From: a virus
Reading direction: 5' to 3' (one strand)
DNA: 64,000 bases
IMG/VR virus record: IMGVR_UViG_3300049489_000444
Span: 23,108-87,107 of that record
Below the pieces are notes generated by a model. That model saw only the letters and a list, made by a program, of their open reading frames with translations, did not search any database and was not told the origin of the DNA. Positions 1 to 9,336 of this stretch are shown in pieces (positions within the stretch are counted from its first letter, which is position 1; each line of letters starts with the position of its first letter). The position numbers and the translations under genes are program-made.

Positions 1-74
1 CCGCTGATGTGCTTGCGGCGCCGCACCTTCATGGTTCCGTGTGCGATTGACTTCACGTATAGATCGCTGCTCAT
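1..74 (-). CDS. Partial gene downstream of the tape measure protein
   Basis: Only the first 24 codons are in the window (N-terminus MSSDLYVKSIAHGTMKVRRR); the rest lies beyond base 1. The start is supported by an AAGGAG ribosome binding site a few bases upstream. It follows the tape measure gene by 15 bases in the same direction, the usual place for distal tail or baseplate hub genes in contractile-tail phages. That role is inferred from position only; too little sequence is present to identify a family. Confidence 0.6.
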   Translation of the reverse strand, partial: MSSDLYVKSIAHGTMKVRRRKHIS

Positions 75-89
75 ATGGTTCTCCTTGGT

Positions 90-2987
90 TCACTTGTGCG
101 TAGCGGTTGTTTGTGTTGACGGTAAAGCTCCGGCCGTCATTTCCGCACCATTAACTGCAGTCTCTTGCGCCTTATTGGGGTCCTCTTTAACAGTCAACGT
201 GCTTCCTGGCGCCATACTGACCTCGCCAGTTCTTTGATCCACGGATGACCCAGGAGCCATATAGAGCGAGAGACCACCAAGCTGACGTTCGCGTGCGGCT
301 CTGATTTGTTGTTCCGTGTCTCTGATCGCATTTGGACTGCCGGTCCCTATTGGTGTGATGGTTTGAATGGCCTTGGCGGCCTCAACTGCGTACTTGCCTT
401 GTTTGCGTAACGTCTCGTCAGAAATGTCAGAATCTGTCATCACTTTGGAAGCGCCTATTCTCTTGTAGGCATCTGCCTCTGGAAGATCAGCATGCTCCTT
501 TAGGGCGATGAGCTTCTGGTCATCAGTTGCTGCACTCTTCATGATATCGTCAATGAGATGTTTTTGCTTCTCACGGTAGTAGTTTACCATCTTAGCGGCG
601 ATATCGTCAGACACGCCGCTAGTCCTCTTTAGATTGGCTTTAAGGAAGGCGTCCGATGATCGGAGCCCATGTTGCTCGTCCATCATCTTTACGAAGTCTT
701 TAGGATCGAAACCGCCCTCAGACGCAATTTGCTGGATCTCTTTTGGGAGCGTTTTGAATTCCTCTGTTTTCTGCAGTCGACTGAACGCTACACGCTTTTT
801 GGCGTCCTCGTCGCCAAATGTTGCTGCCATAATATCAAGAGCAGCACCAGTCAACTTTAGTTTGACGTTGAGTTCGGTAAAGGCCTCGGCGAGGTTCTTT
901 GATGAATCTATGACACCATTCGAGGCGTACTGGATGGCCTCCATTCCTTTACTAGCATCATCGAAAGCTTTCTTCTGTGAGATAGGTTGGCCCGTCTTTG
1001 GGTCTAGTTTTTTGTTGTTTTCGTTGAGTCTAGCTAGTTCCTTATCGAGTGTACTGTTTTTGTCTGTAAGATTTTTCATCACAAACAGCAATTCACCGTC
1101 GTTGAGGCTAACACCTTTTTCTGCAAGCAAGGCGCGTAATGTTTCGATCTGAGATGCCATATCTCCGCTGGTCTGCTTGAGTATGTCTTTGAGGGCGGCA
1201 TCTTGGTATTGCATGCCCTTTGTGGAGCCGCCAATCATGCTACCGATGTACTTGGCAGCCATATCCTTTGATATCTTCCCCTTGCCTAATTCGGAATACA
1301 CGTCAGCCATTTGCTCCGCGGCGGCAGTATCATAATCCTTGGATAGCTCTTTGACGACATCCTTACGGTCCATCTTTGCGAATTTATCGCCGCGAGATTC
1401 GATCTCCTTACGTCCGCCGAGGATATTGAACAACTCGCTCTGTGTCCCTGTCTGGAAATCAATAATCCCCTTGGCGATCTTTTGACGGCGCTCCTCAGCC
1501 ATACCGGCCTTGGAAGCCAAAGCAGCTATTGTGGTGAGCTTTTTGGCAACTTCACCGTAGTTGAAAGACCAAAGATCAGCACGCCTAGCTGACTCGAATG
1601 TTATCTTGCTGAACTCATCCATGCGGATGATATTAGATCCAAGTTCCTTTTTGAAAACGTCGTTCCCTGCCTGGAAAACATTGTAGATAGAGGCCATCTG
1701 CTCAGATATTTTTTCACCAGAACTGCTAAAATTACGGAAGCTATCCTCCATGATGGAGGTCATCTCTTCGCCAGTTTTTCCGAATGCTGTCTGGAACTTA
1801 AACGAGTCAACAGCCAGTTGTGTCATGACCTTTCCGGCTTCGGCTCCCATTGGACGAAAGGCCTTGCTCATGGCCGCGATACGTTCACGCGTGGCGTCAA
1901 CACTTACGCCCATCAGTCGAGTCTGTTCGATGGTATCTCGGTATGTATCGCGAAACATACCGTGGAATTCGGCCAGCGATACAACGGCCTCGCTATTTGA
2001 TTTAGGGATCTGTCCGGTAAATTTTACGTAATTTCCGGCAAGCCTCAGGAGCTTGTCGTCCATATCCGCTGCCGCTTTGATCCCTTCCTTTATAAGGGCA
2101 CCACCGCCCTCAGTAACCGCGCCAATCAACATCCCAGGTATCCCGGCACCAGCGCCTTTCATGGCCCCACTGGCTAACCCGCTGATGACATTCCCGAGAG
2201 TACCGGTGTCGCCACCGACCATACCTCCTACGCCTTGCGCGATTCCGCCCACAGCACCTAAACCGGCCCCTACAACGCCTTTAGCGAGCGGAGCCAGAGC
2301 ACCGCCGCCGGTAGGCTGACCACCAGTTGCTCGAGCCAATCCTGCGGATAGTCTGGCCTCCCGTGAACCATGAATGCCTTTAGCCAGTGTTCCAAGAATC
2401 CCATCCCTATCTGACATCTTCTGGATGGCTTGTGCGGCCCTTCCTTTTGCGCTTATGGCGCGAAGTTGCATCAATGTCCGTTCCCGATCGAATGCAGCCT
2501 TATCCTGCTTGTCGATCAGTGCGTTCGTCTTTGCCTGCCGATTACGGAATGCCTCAAACTTTCTAGCGTTCTTGGTCTGTAGGTCATCCTTTTTCTTTAG
2601 GATCCGAAGCTCTCGCTCTGCGCGCTGCTCAGACTCGAGATCGCCGTCAGCGATCGCCTTTTTCAGTTTAACCTCGGCCTCAAGCGCCCTCTGACGGCGA
2701 CCAGCCTCAGCCTCCTCTGCCTGCCTGATTCTGCGTGAGCGCGTCTCTTCTGCTTTCTGTAAGCTAGCCCTCGCGGAATGAATGCTGTTCAGTTCCTTTT
2801 CGGCCTTCTTTATTTCTTCAGCGATCTTTAGCTCAGCAGCGGTGTGACCTGTACTGGAGGCCCTCTCACCCATGGGTTCACGATGGAACGGCTGACGTGC
2901 TCCGCTCTGTTTGGCGGAACTCTCGCCGAGCATGACAGCCAGCTTACGTAAGCTGGCGTCCGACAAATCTACTGGTCCGCCGGCCAT
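90..2987 (-). CDS. Tail tape measure protein
   Basis: A 965-residue protein that would set tail length and be threaded through the tail tube. Roughly residues 45-190 are charged and rich in Ala, Glu, Lys and Arg, as in a long coiled coil. Residues about 225-310 are Gly/Ala-rich and hydrophobic, resembling the membrane-active segment of many tape measures, and more helical sequence follows. It comes directly after the tail-assembly chaperone frameshift pair, the canonical tape-measure position. The start is the ATG at 2987, overlapping the preceding stop as TGATG with GGAGG upstream; an in-frame GTG one codon earlier is less likely. The family is assigned from composition and position, not from a conserved motif. 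Confidence 0.85.
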   Translation of the reverse strand: MAGGPVDLSDASLRKLAVMLGESSAKQSGARQPFHREPMGERASSTGHTAAELKIAEEIKKAEKELNSIHSARASLQKAEETRSRRIRQAEEAEAGRRQRALEAEVKLKKAIADGDLESEQRAERELRILKKKDDLQTKNARKFEAFRNRQAKTNALIDKQDKAAFDRERTLMQLRAISAKGRAAQAIQKMSDRDGILGTLAKGIHGSREARLSAGLARATGGQPTGGGALAPLAKGVVGAGLGAVGGIAQGVGGMVGGDTGTLGNVISGLASGAMKGAGAGIPGMLIGAVTEGGGALIKEGIKAAADMDDKLLRLAGNYVKFTGQIPKSNSEAVVSLAEFHGMFRDTYRDTIEQTRLMGVSVDATRERIAAMSKAFRPMGAEAGKVMTQLAVDSFKFQTAFGKTGEEMTSIMEDSFRNFSSSGEKISEQMASIYNVFQAGNDVFKKELGSNIIRMDEFSKITFESARRADLWSFNYGEVAKKLTTIAALASKAGMAEERRQKIAKGIIDFQTGTQSELFNILGGRKEIESRGDKFAKMDRKDVVKELSKDYDTAAAEQMADVYSELGKGKISKDMAAKYIGSMIGGSTKGMQYQDAALKDILKQTSGDMASQIETLRALLAEKGVSLNDGELLFVMKNLTDKNSTLDKELARLNENNKKLDPKTGQPISQKKAFDDASKGMEAIQYASNGVIDSSKNLAEAFTELNVKLKLTGAALDIMAATFGDEDAKKRVAFSRLQKTEEFKTLPKEIQQIASEGGFDPKDFVKMMDEQHGLRSSDAFLKANLKRTSGVSDDIAAKMVNYYREKQKHLIDDIMKSAATDDQKLIALKEHADLPEADAYKRIGASKVMTDSDISDETLRKQGKYAVEAAKAIQTITPIGTGSPNAIRDTEQQIRAARERQLGGLSLYMAPGSSVDQRTGEVSMAPGSTLTVKEDPNKAQETAVNGAEMTAGALPSTQTTATHK

Positions 2988-4488
2988 CACTTACCTCCAA
3001 CGCCGAGTCCTTGCTGGAATGTGCTGAAGAACTCACGGAACTCCTCATAAGATAGCTCACTGGTATCGACAATTTCTTCGTCAGTTCCAGGGATGTAGTC
3101 GCCTCCAGCGATTCTGGGTTTGGTGGCCTCGAAATCCTTCTTGATCTGCTTGAATAGGTTGTTCGGGCTTGTGAGCAGGGCGTGCGGGTAGAATAGAACG
3201 TCAGGATCCTTTGGAGCGCGCACGACCCTTTCGGTCTTGTTCTTGGGCTCTTCAAAGTCTGATCTGTGCCAGATCGTGCCCATGTGCCGGCCGAACTTAT
3301 CCCAGTAGCGTGCCTCGTCCTCCCGTTGTTTCTTCGCGAGCGCATACTCCCAGAACTGAAGTTCCAGTACGGAATGTCGCGCGATTTCGCTGGGAGGCCG
3401 ACCCGTCTGGGCGCTGATGAACGCGATTCGCGCTAGGTCGGAATCGTTGTCGGTCTCCGTTAGACCAAAGGGCGGAGGTCCTCATCGATACGCGGCTTCG
3501 TCGTCGACACGTCGATCATAACGGAACCATGAATCTGACAGTAATACGGTAGCTCTTGGTCGCCCTCGTAGTGCCGCGGCTTCGAGAACTTGTGCTCACA
3601 ATCAGGCTCAACACAGACCCAGACAACATGGTCTGTTTTCTCGTACGACGTATACGAGGCCACCGACCCCTCGGGGTCGACCTTGGCCATGTACGCCTCA
3701 TACAGGGCATCCATGAGGCGATTCTTCATCCCACTGGTAAGCTCACCAAACAACATGACGGCCGCATTCTGCCTGATTGGTCCTTTGGGGATGAGCGGAA
3801 AACTGACATTATCATGATCAGTCGGTTCAAGGCCGAGCATCAACCAGACCGGGACGCTATCAACGGCGACGATCGAGAAACAGACCGCGGCCTGTTTGGC
3901 ACGCAGTGAATGTTCACCGATGGTCTCGGCCAACGAGTCCGCCGCACGTGCGGCCAGACTGACTAGGTCTGGCGTCAGTGGAACGAATGTCCACACATGG
4001 TCTGCAACCTTGACGTCGACGGGCGGCTTTTGGTCTGATCCGATTCCGAATTCATGACGCAACTGAGTCAGGAGCGGGTGTGGCGGCTTCTTACGGCCGA
4101 CGACGGCTTCGCGCTTAGTCTTCTTGCTCTGGAAGTCTGCAGGATTTGGCGGCGGCCCTACCGGAATACCGGCCGCACGCATGTCGTTCTCGTACTGGAC
4201 CCGTTCAGCCTCAGCCTCTTGCTTGGAGAGTTCTTCTTCCTCTGCCCTGGTTACTTCAGGTGGCTTTGGGATGACGATCCGCTGTCGGACGGGTTCCTTT
4301 ACGGTTCCTGTTTTCGGTTGAGGCGGACCCATCGGGATGCCCTGACTGAAGTCGATCGGCATACCGAGTTTTTGTCCGACCTCCGCGATGGCCGAACTCC
4401 GGGCGGCCATCTCGGCTTCAACCGTCTGGGCATGTTCTTGGGCGCGCCGTTGCGCGAGGCGTTCCTTCATATCAGTCATCTGAGTCAC
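2987..4488 (-). CDS. Tail assembly chaperone, -1 frameshift fusion product (gpGT-like)
   Basis: The minus-1 frame is open from the slippery heptamer at 3466-3472 to the stop at 2987. It has no strong start of its own, so it is best read as an extension of the upstream 342-codon gene; the fused product would be about 500 residues. The extension (about 160 residues) includes the segment ELQFWEYALAKKQREDEARY and ends in LGVGGK. Position between tail tube and tape measure, plus a canonical slip site just before the zero-frame stop, is the arrangement of lambda gpG/gpGT and its myovirus counterparts. Those proteins hold the tape measure during tail assembly. Efficiency cannot be judged from sequence. 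Confidence 0.8.
3460..4488 (-). CDS. Tail assembly chaperone, zero-frame product (gpG-like)
   Basis: A 342-residue protein, long for this family. An N-terminal half rich in Glu, Gln, Pro and Arg is followed by a more globular part (roughly 130-330) with a CVEPDCEHKF segment and a later Cys-x-x-His, a possible metal-binding pair. It ends shortly after a CCCUUUG slip site. The start shown is GTG; an in-frame ATG at 4479 is an alternative and neither has a strong ribosome binding site. It lies immediately downstream of the tail tube gene. The chaperone role is inferred from position and the frameshift signal; the sequence alone did not identify a family. Confidence 0.7.
   Translation of the reverse strand: MTQMTDMKERLAQRRAQEHAQTVEAEMAARSSAIAEVGQKLGMPIDFSQGIPMGPPQPKTGTVKEPVRQRIVIPKPPEVTRAEEEELSKQEAEAERVQYENDMRAAGIPVGPPPNPADFQSKKTKREAVVGRKKPPHPLLTQLRHEFGIGSDQKPPVDVKVADHVWTFVPLTPDLVSLAARAADSLAETIGEHSLRAKQAAVCFSIVAVDSVPVWLMLGLEPTDHDNVSFPLIPKGPIRQNAAVMLFGELTSGMKNRLMDALYEAYMAKVDPEGSVASYTSYEKTDHVVWVCVEPDCEHKFSKPRHYEGDQELPYYCQIHGSVMIDVSTTKPRIDEDLRPLV
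3466..3472 (-). promoter_or_regulatory. Programmed -1 ribosomal frameshift site CCCUUUG
   Basis: On the minus strand the message reads C CCT TTG GTC TAA in the zero frame. CCCTTTG is a textbook X XXY YYZ slippery heptamer, placed one codon before the zero-frame stop. Slipping back one base enters the open minus-1 frame that continues to 2987. I did not identify the stimulatory downstream RNA structure. Confidence 0.82.
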
Positions 4489-4542
4489 CCGCTTGAGTTG
4501 GACTTACTGAAGTGGTCTTACCAAGTTTGGTTTATTGGACAA

Positions 4543-5046
4543 TCACTGGATCATCACGCGCTGGATGTACGCGACGGTCGCGTTTACGGTGTAGATCGCA
4601 TCACCTTGGGCGTCAGCGGTGTCCTCGTTGCGCTCTTGGAACCAGCAGCCACGGTACTGCCAATGGCGATACAGGGAGGTTCCACGGTAGAGGAACTCAT
4701 CGATCGTAAACGGGCGGGTCTGATCGGTGAGGTCATCCCATACCTGGGATGTGCTCGTCAGACCAAGCTCGACCTCGATCTCGTGCATCCACAACTCGAC
4801 GCGGCTGAATGCGATCGTGAACCCGCTCGCGACGCCAGGAACCAAGTCCACGGGACGACCGAATGAATCGACATTCAGTTCGTAGACGTGAGCCGTTGCG
4901 CGAGAATACGCCGTTGGCTGCCAGGACTTGATGCGGCCAATGACCACGTTGTCGACCTGAATGGTCAGACCGTGGTACGTCTTGGCCGTTGGCGCGTCAG
5001 GCGCGAACGAGTTGAGCTTCTGAACTGCCTTGCCGAAGATTGCCAT
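4543..5046 (-). CDS. Tail tube protein
   Basis: A 167-residue protein (MAIFGKAVQKLNSFAPDAPT...) encoded directly after the sheath gene and before the chaperone pair, which is the conserved tube position. Length and alternating beta-like sequence (VYELNVDSFGRPVDLVPGV, then an ELWMHEIEVELGL segment) match the typical small beta-barrel tube subunit that stacks as hexameric rings around the DNA channel. AAGGGAG lies upstream of the ATG. The assignment rests mainly on synteny and size; no diagnostic motif is claimed. Confidence 0.75.
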   Translation of the reverse strand: MAIFGKAVQKLNSFAPDAPTAKTYHGLTIQVDNVVIGRIKSWQPTAYSRATAHVYELNVDSFGRPVDLVPGVASGFTIAFSRVELWMHEIEVELGLTSTSQVWDDLTDQTRPFTIDEFLYRGTSLYRHWQYRGCWFQERNEDTADAQGDAIYTVNATVAYIQRVMIQ

Positions 5047-5093
5047 GCTTGACTCCCTTAGAGATCAGGTAAGCTAACCGCCGACCTTGCTGT

Positions 5094-8000
5094 TCAGCCG
5101 CCGAAATCGTTTGAGTTAACCGAGTATAAACCGAAAATTCTCTTGATTTCGTTCTTCAGCCAGAACGCAAACAGGATGTGATACAGCGTTGGATCGCTGG
5201 TATCGCGGAATACGATGACATCCTTGGACGGATCGATCGGACGCTCGCTACCGTCAGCCTTCTGGTAGCGTCCAATGAGGCCACGACCCAGAAGGGTTGC
5301 CAGCATCTGAACCAAGAAGCCACGAACCAAACCGACACCGGCCTCCGCGCTCGGAACAATGAGTCCAATCAGTTTGGAATCCAGTTCCTGCCTGACCTGC
5401 TTCACGACGTACATCTTCTGCGTCATGTTGTTGATCAGGTTGAAGTCTGGCGCGAAGGTGTCCGTGGTGACGTCCTCTTCGATACGGAAGACGCCGCCGC
5501 CCTGGTCGGTGAAGAAGATGATGTTGTTCGAGCCGAGCGCCAAGTTATTCGGGCTCTCGCTGTCACCGTAGGTCTGGACCGACTTGAAGCCTGGAAGGCT
5601 CTTGCGCAACACGGTGTCAGCCGGGTCAGCGAAACTCGCCACAAGGGCAGCAAGGGCTCCCGCCACGAATGAACCATCCAACGTGACCTCAGTGACCACG
5701 TTGTTCTCCAGCTTGAGATCGCGTGTGCAGGACGTGGCGCCAACCAACACACGGGTCCCGTGCGCTGGGTTTGCTCCGTATACCTGTAGGGTACGACGGC
5801 TGAGGGCGATGAGGGTGTTGGCCTCTTCCTCGCTGCCGATGGCGGTCCCAATAGGGGCACCTACCCACGTCATGCGGAAACGACGCTTGAACGGGTCAGC
5901 CATCTTGTTGACCGACTCAAGCTGCTTGGACAGCGTCGAGAAGTGACTCAGCACCACAATGTCGCTGATGTTCCGCGGCGCCTCAGAAGCCGCGATACCG
6001 TCGGCGAAATCGACGTCTGAATAGACGCCGTCACCGTCAGCATCCTTGACCTGAACGATATAGATGGCCGGACAAGCCACATCGCCCATGGCGATCTCGT
6101 TCATGATGTACAGGTGATTCGTCACCTCAGCCGGGGCGAGCAGCTTACGGCCATCGTCGAGCGAACGAATCAGGATGGGCTGGTTGTACAGTTCATCCGG
6201 GCGAACGTGCTTCGAGGTGACGTAATAGATCTGACCGGGAGCCGGCTCAGCGCCCTTGTAGATGTACTGTACCCGGACATCCACGGTCGGCTTTCCGCCG
6301 AGGAACACCAGATACTGCGTGGGGTCGCCGCTGGAGGTTGTGACCAGCGAGTACGAGAGCGGAAGACCGCTCACGGCTTCGGTCACCGACAACACGCCGT
6401 CAGTTTCCGGGACGTTGGCCAGAATCACGTACGGGGTCGCGGCCGCTCCGGTGATCACCCCGAGAACATCCGTCAGAATGGAACCCTTCGCGATGGTCTC
6501 AGTGGTCTTGCTGACCAGCGACCAGTTGATGGTTCCGTTCATAGTGGCCGAGAACGTGAACTTATTGCCGGCCACGTGACGGTTACCGCTGCGGAGGATC
6601 GTGAACGACGCACCAGCGACTGCCGGAGAAAACGCCGGAGCAGTCGTCAGGGCAGTCGCTGACGTGATAGCGGAAACCCTCACGGTCTGACCGCTGGCGG
6701 TGATGTAATCACCCACGGCAAGTTGAGTATCGAATTCCGTACCAGAACCGGTAACTGCGGTACCGGTGTTGGAGATAGTTCCTGTGCCGACCACGGTACC
6801 GACCGTCGGACCGCCGTGCATGTTACGAACGGCACAGTTGATGTTGCCGTTCATGATGAACCAGCCGTGCTTCCACGAAGCGCTCGACGGAGCGTACGAG
6901 TTATCCTCGGGAGCAGGCGTCACAATCCCGAAGCCGCCCTCTGGTGTGTTCGTGGTGTACGAGAGCGTAACGGCGCCGGAACCAACACCAGGGTTGGTGG
7001 CTGCGTCCGTGGTCAGCGTGACCGCCCGGTCGTCCTTCATCTGGTAGAACTGGCGCGGTGCCAACACCTTGAAGGAGAACGTGTCACCAACAATGAACGG
7101 ACCGCTCTGCAGATCAAGAGTCAGCACGATGCCATTGGACAGCGCCATCGTCGGATTCGCAGGCATCGTTGGAGCCTGCACGAACGAGTATGCGCTCGTG
7201 CCGGAGACCCCGATACGCTCACCGTATTCGGCCCAGGCCAACGTACCGCTGAGGGTCCCGTTAACGCCGAGGACCGTCTTACCCATCGGGGCAGACACCT
7301 CGATGATATCAGCGCCGGGTTGGGTGCCGCTGACCGTCGATGACGTGGTGCCAGTGAATGGCGTAGTCAAGGTCAGTGCGGTTTCCGATGACACGGACGC
7401 CACAACATAGACGTGCGTGAGTTGGTTGGAGAATTTGACTCGCGAACCGGCAACCAATCCGTCCGCCAAGAACGTGGTGCCAGTACCGGTAACGCTGGTG
7501 CTATTGGCTGTAACGGAGATGTTCGCGCCACCAGTCAATACGCTGGCCGTCACAGCAGAGCCAGTGTATGCCGGTGAGACCGTGAAGCTTGTAGCAGCTA
7601 GTGCCGAGTCAACCGTGTAGATGCTGTTCGGCTGCGTTGAAAACTTAATCTTGGAGCCAACCTTCAACTCGGAACTGAGTGTGGTTCCAACGCCAGCAGA
7701 GACGCTTGCGCCAGCGATATCGACCGTACCAGTAACCAGAGGTGTCGCGATGCTGGTGTTGAGCCCGACAGTTGTGACCGTGAACGGGCACGACGCTGTC
7801 GCGTTAACGGCAGCCTCGACCTGAGCCAACGTGCTGACGAGATTTCCAAGGTTGTCAGTAGCCAAGGTGACCGTGACAACCTTACCGCTGACAGACACAG
7901 AGAGTGGGCTGTTCGGTACGCCTGGGTTAACGAGACCGATCGTTGAATCGCCAGGACCGCCAACGGAATCGTCGTTGTATGCGGTACCGCCAACTTTGGC

Positions 8001-9203
8001 AGTATAGACGAAACCAACACCAGAGCGCAGCACCTGAACGGTAGCCTTGGTCGAGCTATCAGCCGCAGCAACACAGGACACCTTGTAGCTGGCATTCCAA
8101 GTGTTGTTTGGCTCAGACGTTCCGGCGTACGATAGTGCCGCATAACCAGTACCAGCGCTCTTGGTGATGGCGCCCTGCTCGTAGTACTGGTTGGTGTTGG
8201 CGTGACGTTCGTCGACCTCAATCAGGGCCGGACCCTGACCGTTGAGGGTGAACACGTCGCCGGGCGCGAAGTTGGACGCACCGCCGCCACCCCAATCGAG
8301 GTCCATCTCAAGCCCAAGTTCAAGAGCCTGCGTGGCGGAGGCTGGTGTGGCCTCACTGAATACGAAACTGGGCTTCGATACTGAAGGATCAAGAGGCGTA
8401 TTGGGTAGGTTGTTGTTACCTGAACTGGTTGCCTGCGCGGTCCATTCGAACGTCGCCGTACGGGTCGGTGACGTCCCACCAGCCGCCACACACCGCAGCG
8501 TGTAGAAGCGGTTGTAGTCGTGGTTGAATGCAGACGCCGAGCTATGCACCACCGTGCCGTTTCCGGTGTTACCAGCATCAGCGGCGATAGCCGTCACCGC
8601 ACGCAACTTAGACTGTGCGTCATTTCCTGTGTCGGCGGCCATCTTGTCGCTGAGTACGCCACCCACGACAGAGCCAATGGTGAAGTCGCCGAAGAAGTGC
8701 GTGTACTCTTCGTAATCGTTCGCATCAGGACCGTTACCGACGGCCATGAACTCACGAATCTCAGCAACCGGGAACGGATCGAGCACGTTACGGTCGATGG
8801 ACTGATATGAGATGAGGTACGTGGTGACGTTGTCGAATACCTCGGTGGAGATCTGGACGGAATCATACTTCCCAGTGTTGAGGTTCTTCAGGAACTGCCA
8901 CTGGTTCTGTTTGACCTCAGTCCCGTCGGCCTTCACGATGCGAGACACGCTCTTGTCGTTGGCGGCCGCGAACGGCAACAGCGCCGTGTAAGGAGGCAGC
9001 GGGGAGAACGTAAGCTCGGCGTCATAGACGAACGATCGACGAAGCTGCTGATTCTTCGCCACCGCGAAACGCGAACCAACCCCGATATAGCCAGGGATGC
9101 GTGTGTCGGGCGTGACCGCGGGTGCCGGGACAATCAATTGTCCAATGTAGGCGCCGGCCGTCGTGTACCTCGTAGTTACCAGAGTGGGATAGTTCGTCGC
9201 CAT
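5094..9203 (-). CDS. Giant contractile tail sheath protein
   Basis: A 1369-residue sheath protein, about twice the usual 400-700. The N-terminus (TTAGAYIGQLIVPAPAV, then a PGYIGVGSR segment) and the C-terminal 300 residues (ALSRRTLQVYGANPAHGTRV, GALAALVASFADPADTVLRK, the ...IGLIVPSAEAGVGLVRGFLV region and terminal FWLKNEIKRIFGLYS) have the look of the sheath core that polymerises and contracts. Between them, about residues 190-900, lie Thr/Val/Gly-rich beta modules. They include three copies of a GTGTxF...GDxI-type repeat and one PGxPNSPLSV-type module, probably displayed on the tail surface. AGGAG precedes the ATG. Upstream of the tail tube, as expected. Function inferred from termini and synteny. 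Confidence 0.82.
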   Translation of the reverse strand: MATNYPTLVTTRYTTAGAYIGQLIVPAPAVTPDTRIPGYIGVGSRFAVAKNQQLRRSFVYDAELTFSPLPPYTALLPFAAANDKSVSRIVKADGTEVKQNQWQFLKNLNTGKYDSVQISTEVFDNVTTYLISYQSIDRNVLDPFPVAEIREFMAVGNGPDANDYEEYTHFFGDFTIGSVVGGVLSDKMAADTGNDAQSKLRAVTAIAADAGNTGNGTVVHSSASAFNHDYNRFYTLRCVAAGGTSPTRTATFEWTAQATSSGNNNLPNTPLDPSVSKPSFVFSEATPASATQALELGLEMDLDWGGGGASNFAPGDVFTLNGQGPALIEVDERHANTNQYYEQGAITKSAGTGYAALSYAGTSEPNNTWNASYKVSCVAAADSSTKATVQVLRSGVGFVYTAKVGGTAYNDDSVGGPGDSTIGLVNPGVPNSPLSVSVSGKVVTVTLATDNLGNLVSTLAQVEAAVNATASCPFTVTTVGLNTSIATPLVTGTVDIAGASVSAGVGTTLSSELKVGSKIKFSTQPNSIYTVDSALAATSFTVSPAYTGSAVTASVLTGGANISVTANSTSVTGTGTTFLADGLVAGSRVKFSNQLTHVYVVASVSSETALTLTTPFTGTTSSTVSGTQPGADIIEVSAPMGKTVLGVNGTLSGTLAWAEYGERIGVSGTSAYSFVQAPTMPANPTMALSNGIVLTLDLQSGPFIVGDTFSFKVLAPRQFYQMKDDRAVTLTTDAATNPGVGSGAVTLSYTTNTPEGGFGIVTPAPEDNSYAPSSASWKHGWFIMNGNINCAVRNMHGGPTVGTVVGTGTISNTGTAVTGSGTEFDTQLAVGDYITASGQTVRVSAITSATALTTAPAFSPAVAGASFTILRSGNRHVAGNKFTFSATMNGTINWSLVSKTTETIAKGSILTDVLGVITGAAATPYVILANVPETDGVLSVTEAVSGLPLSYSLVTTSSGDPTQYLVFLGGKPTVDVRVQYIYKGAEPAPGQIYYVTSKHVRPDELYNQPILIRSLDDGRKLLAPAEVTNHLYIMNEIAMGDVACPAIYIVQVKDADGDGVYSDVDFADGIAASEAPRNISDIVVLSHFSTLSKQLESVNKMADPFKRRFRMTWVGAPIGTAIGSEEEANTLIALSRRTLQVYGANPAHGTRVLVGATSCTRDLKLENNVVTEVTLDGSFVAGALAALVASFADPADTVLRKSLPGFKSVQTYGDSESPNNLALGSNNIIFFTDQGGGVFRIEEDVTTDTFAPDFNLINNMTQKMYVVKQVRQELDSKLIGLIVPSAEAGVGLVRGFLVQMLATLLGRGLIGRYQKADGSERPIDPSKDVIVFRDTSDPTLYHILFAFWLKNEIKRIFGLYSVNSNDFGG

Positions 9204-9215
9204 CGCAGTCTCCTA

Positions 9216-9257
9216 CTACCTTTGGGTTCAGATCAAGTAAGTTCATCCAAAAGGTAG
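9216..9257 (-). promoter_or_regulatory. Hairpin in the sheath gene leader
   Basis: On the minus strand CTACCTTTTGG (9257-9247) pairs with CCCAAAGGTAG (9226-9216), with one bulged base. The right arm ends next to the AGGAG ribosome binding site of the sheath gene. A second, GC-rich hairpin (AGCGCC/GGCGCT, 9256-9268) abuts it. The 133-base gap holds no gene. It could stabilise the highly expressed sheath message or modulate its translation; no T-run follows, so a terminator is less likely. Confidence 0.4.
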
Positions 9258-9336
9258 CGCCGGGCGCTTTGGGTATTCGATTGGCAATCACCAAACCAAA
9301 CGACCCAAGCCTTCAGGATCAAACATAAGGGCCGAA

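Noticed and set aside
2944-3345. An open frame on the minus strand overlapping the chaperone extension
   Set aside because: Serine/arginine-rich shadow composition; the frameshift frame explains this region better.
4054-4866. A long plus-strand open frame opposite the tail tube and chaperone genes
   Set aside because: It is antisense to two well-supported genes, has no ribosome binding site and has an Arg/Leu-rich composition typical of a shadow frame.
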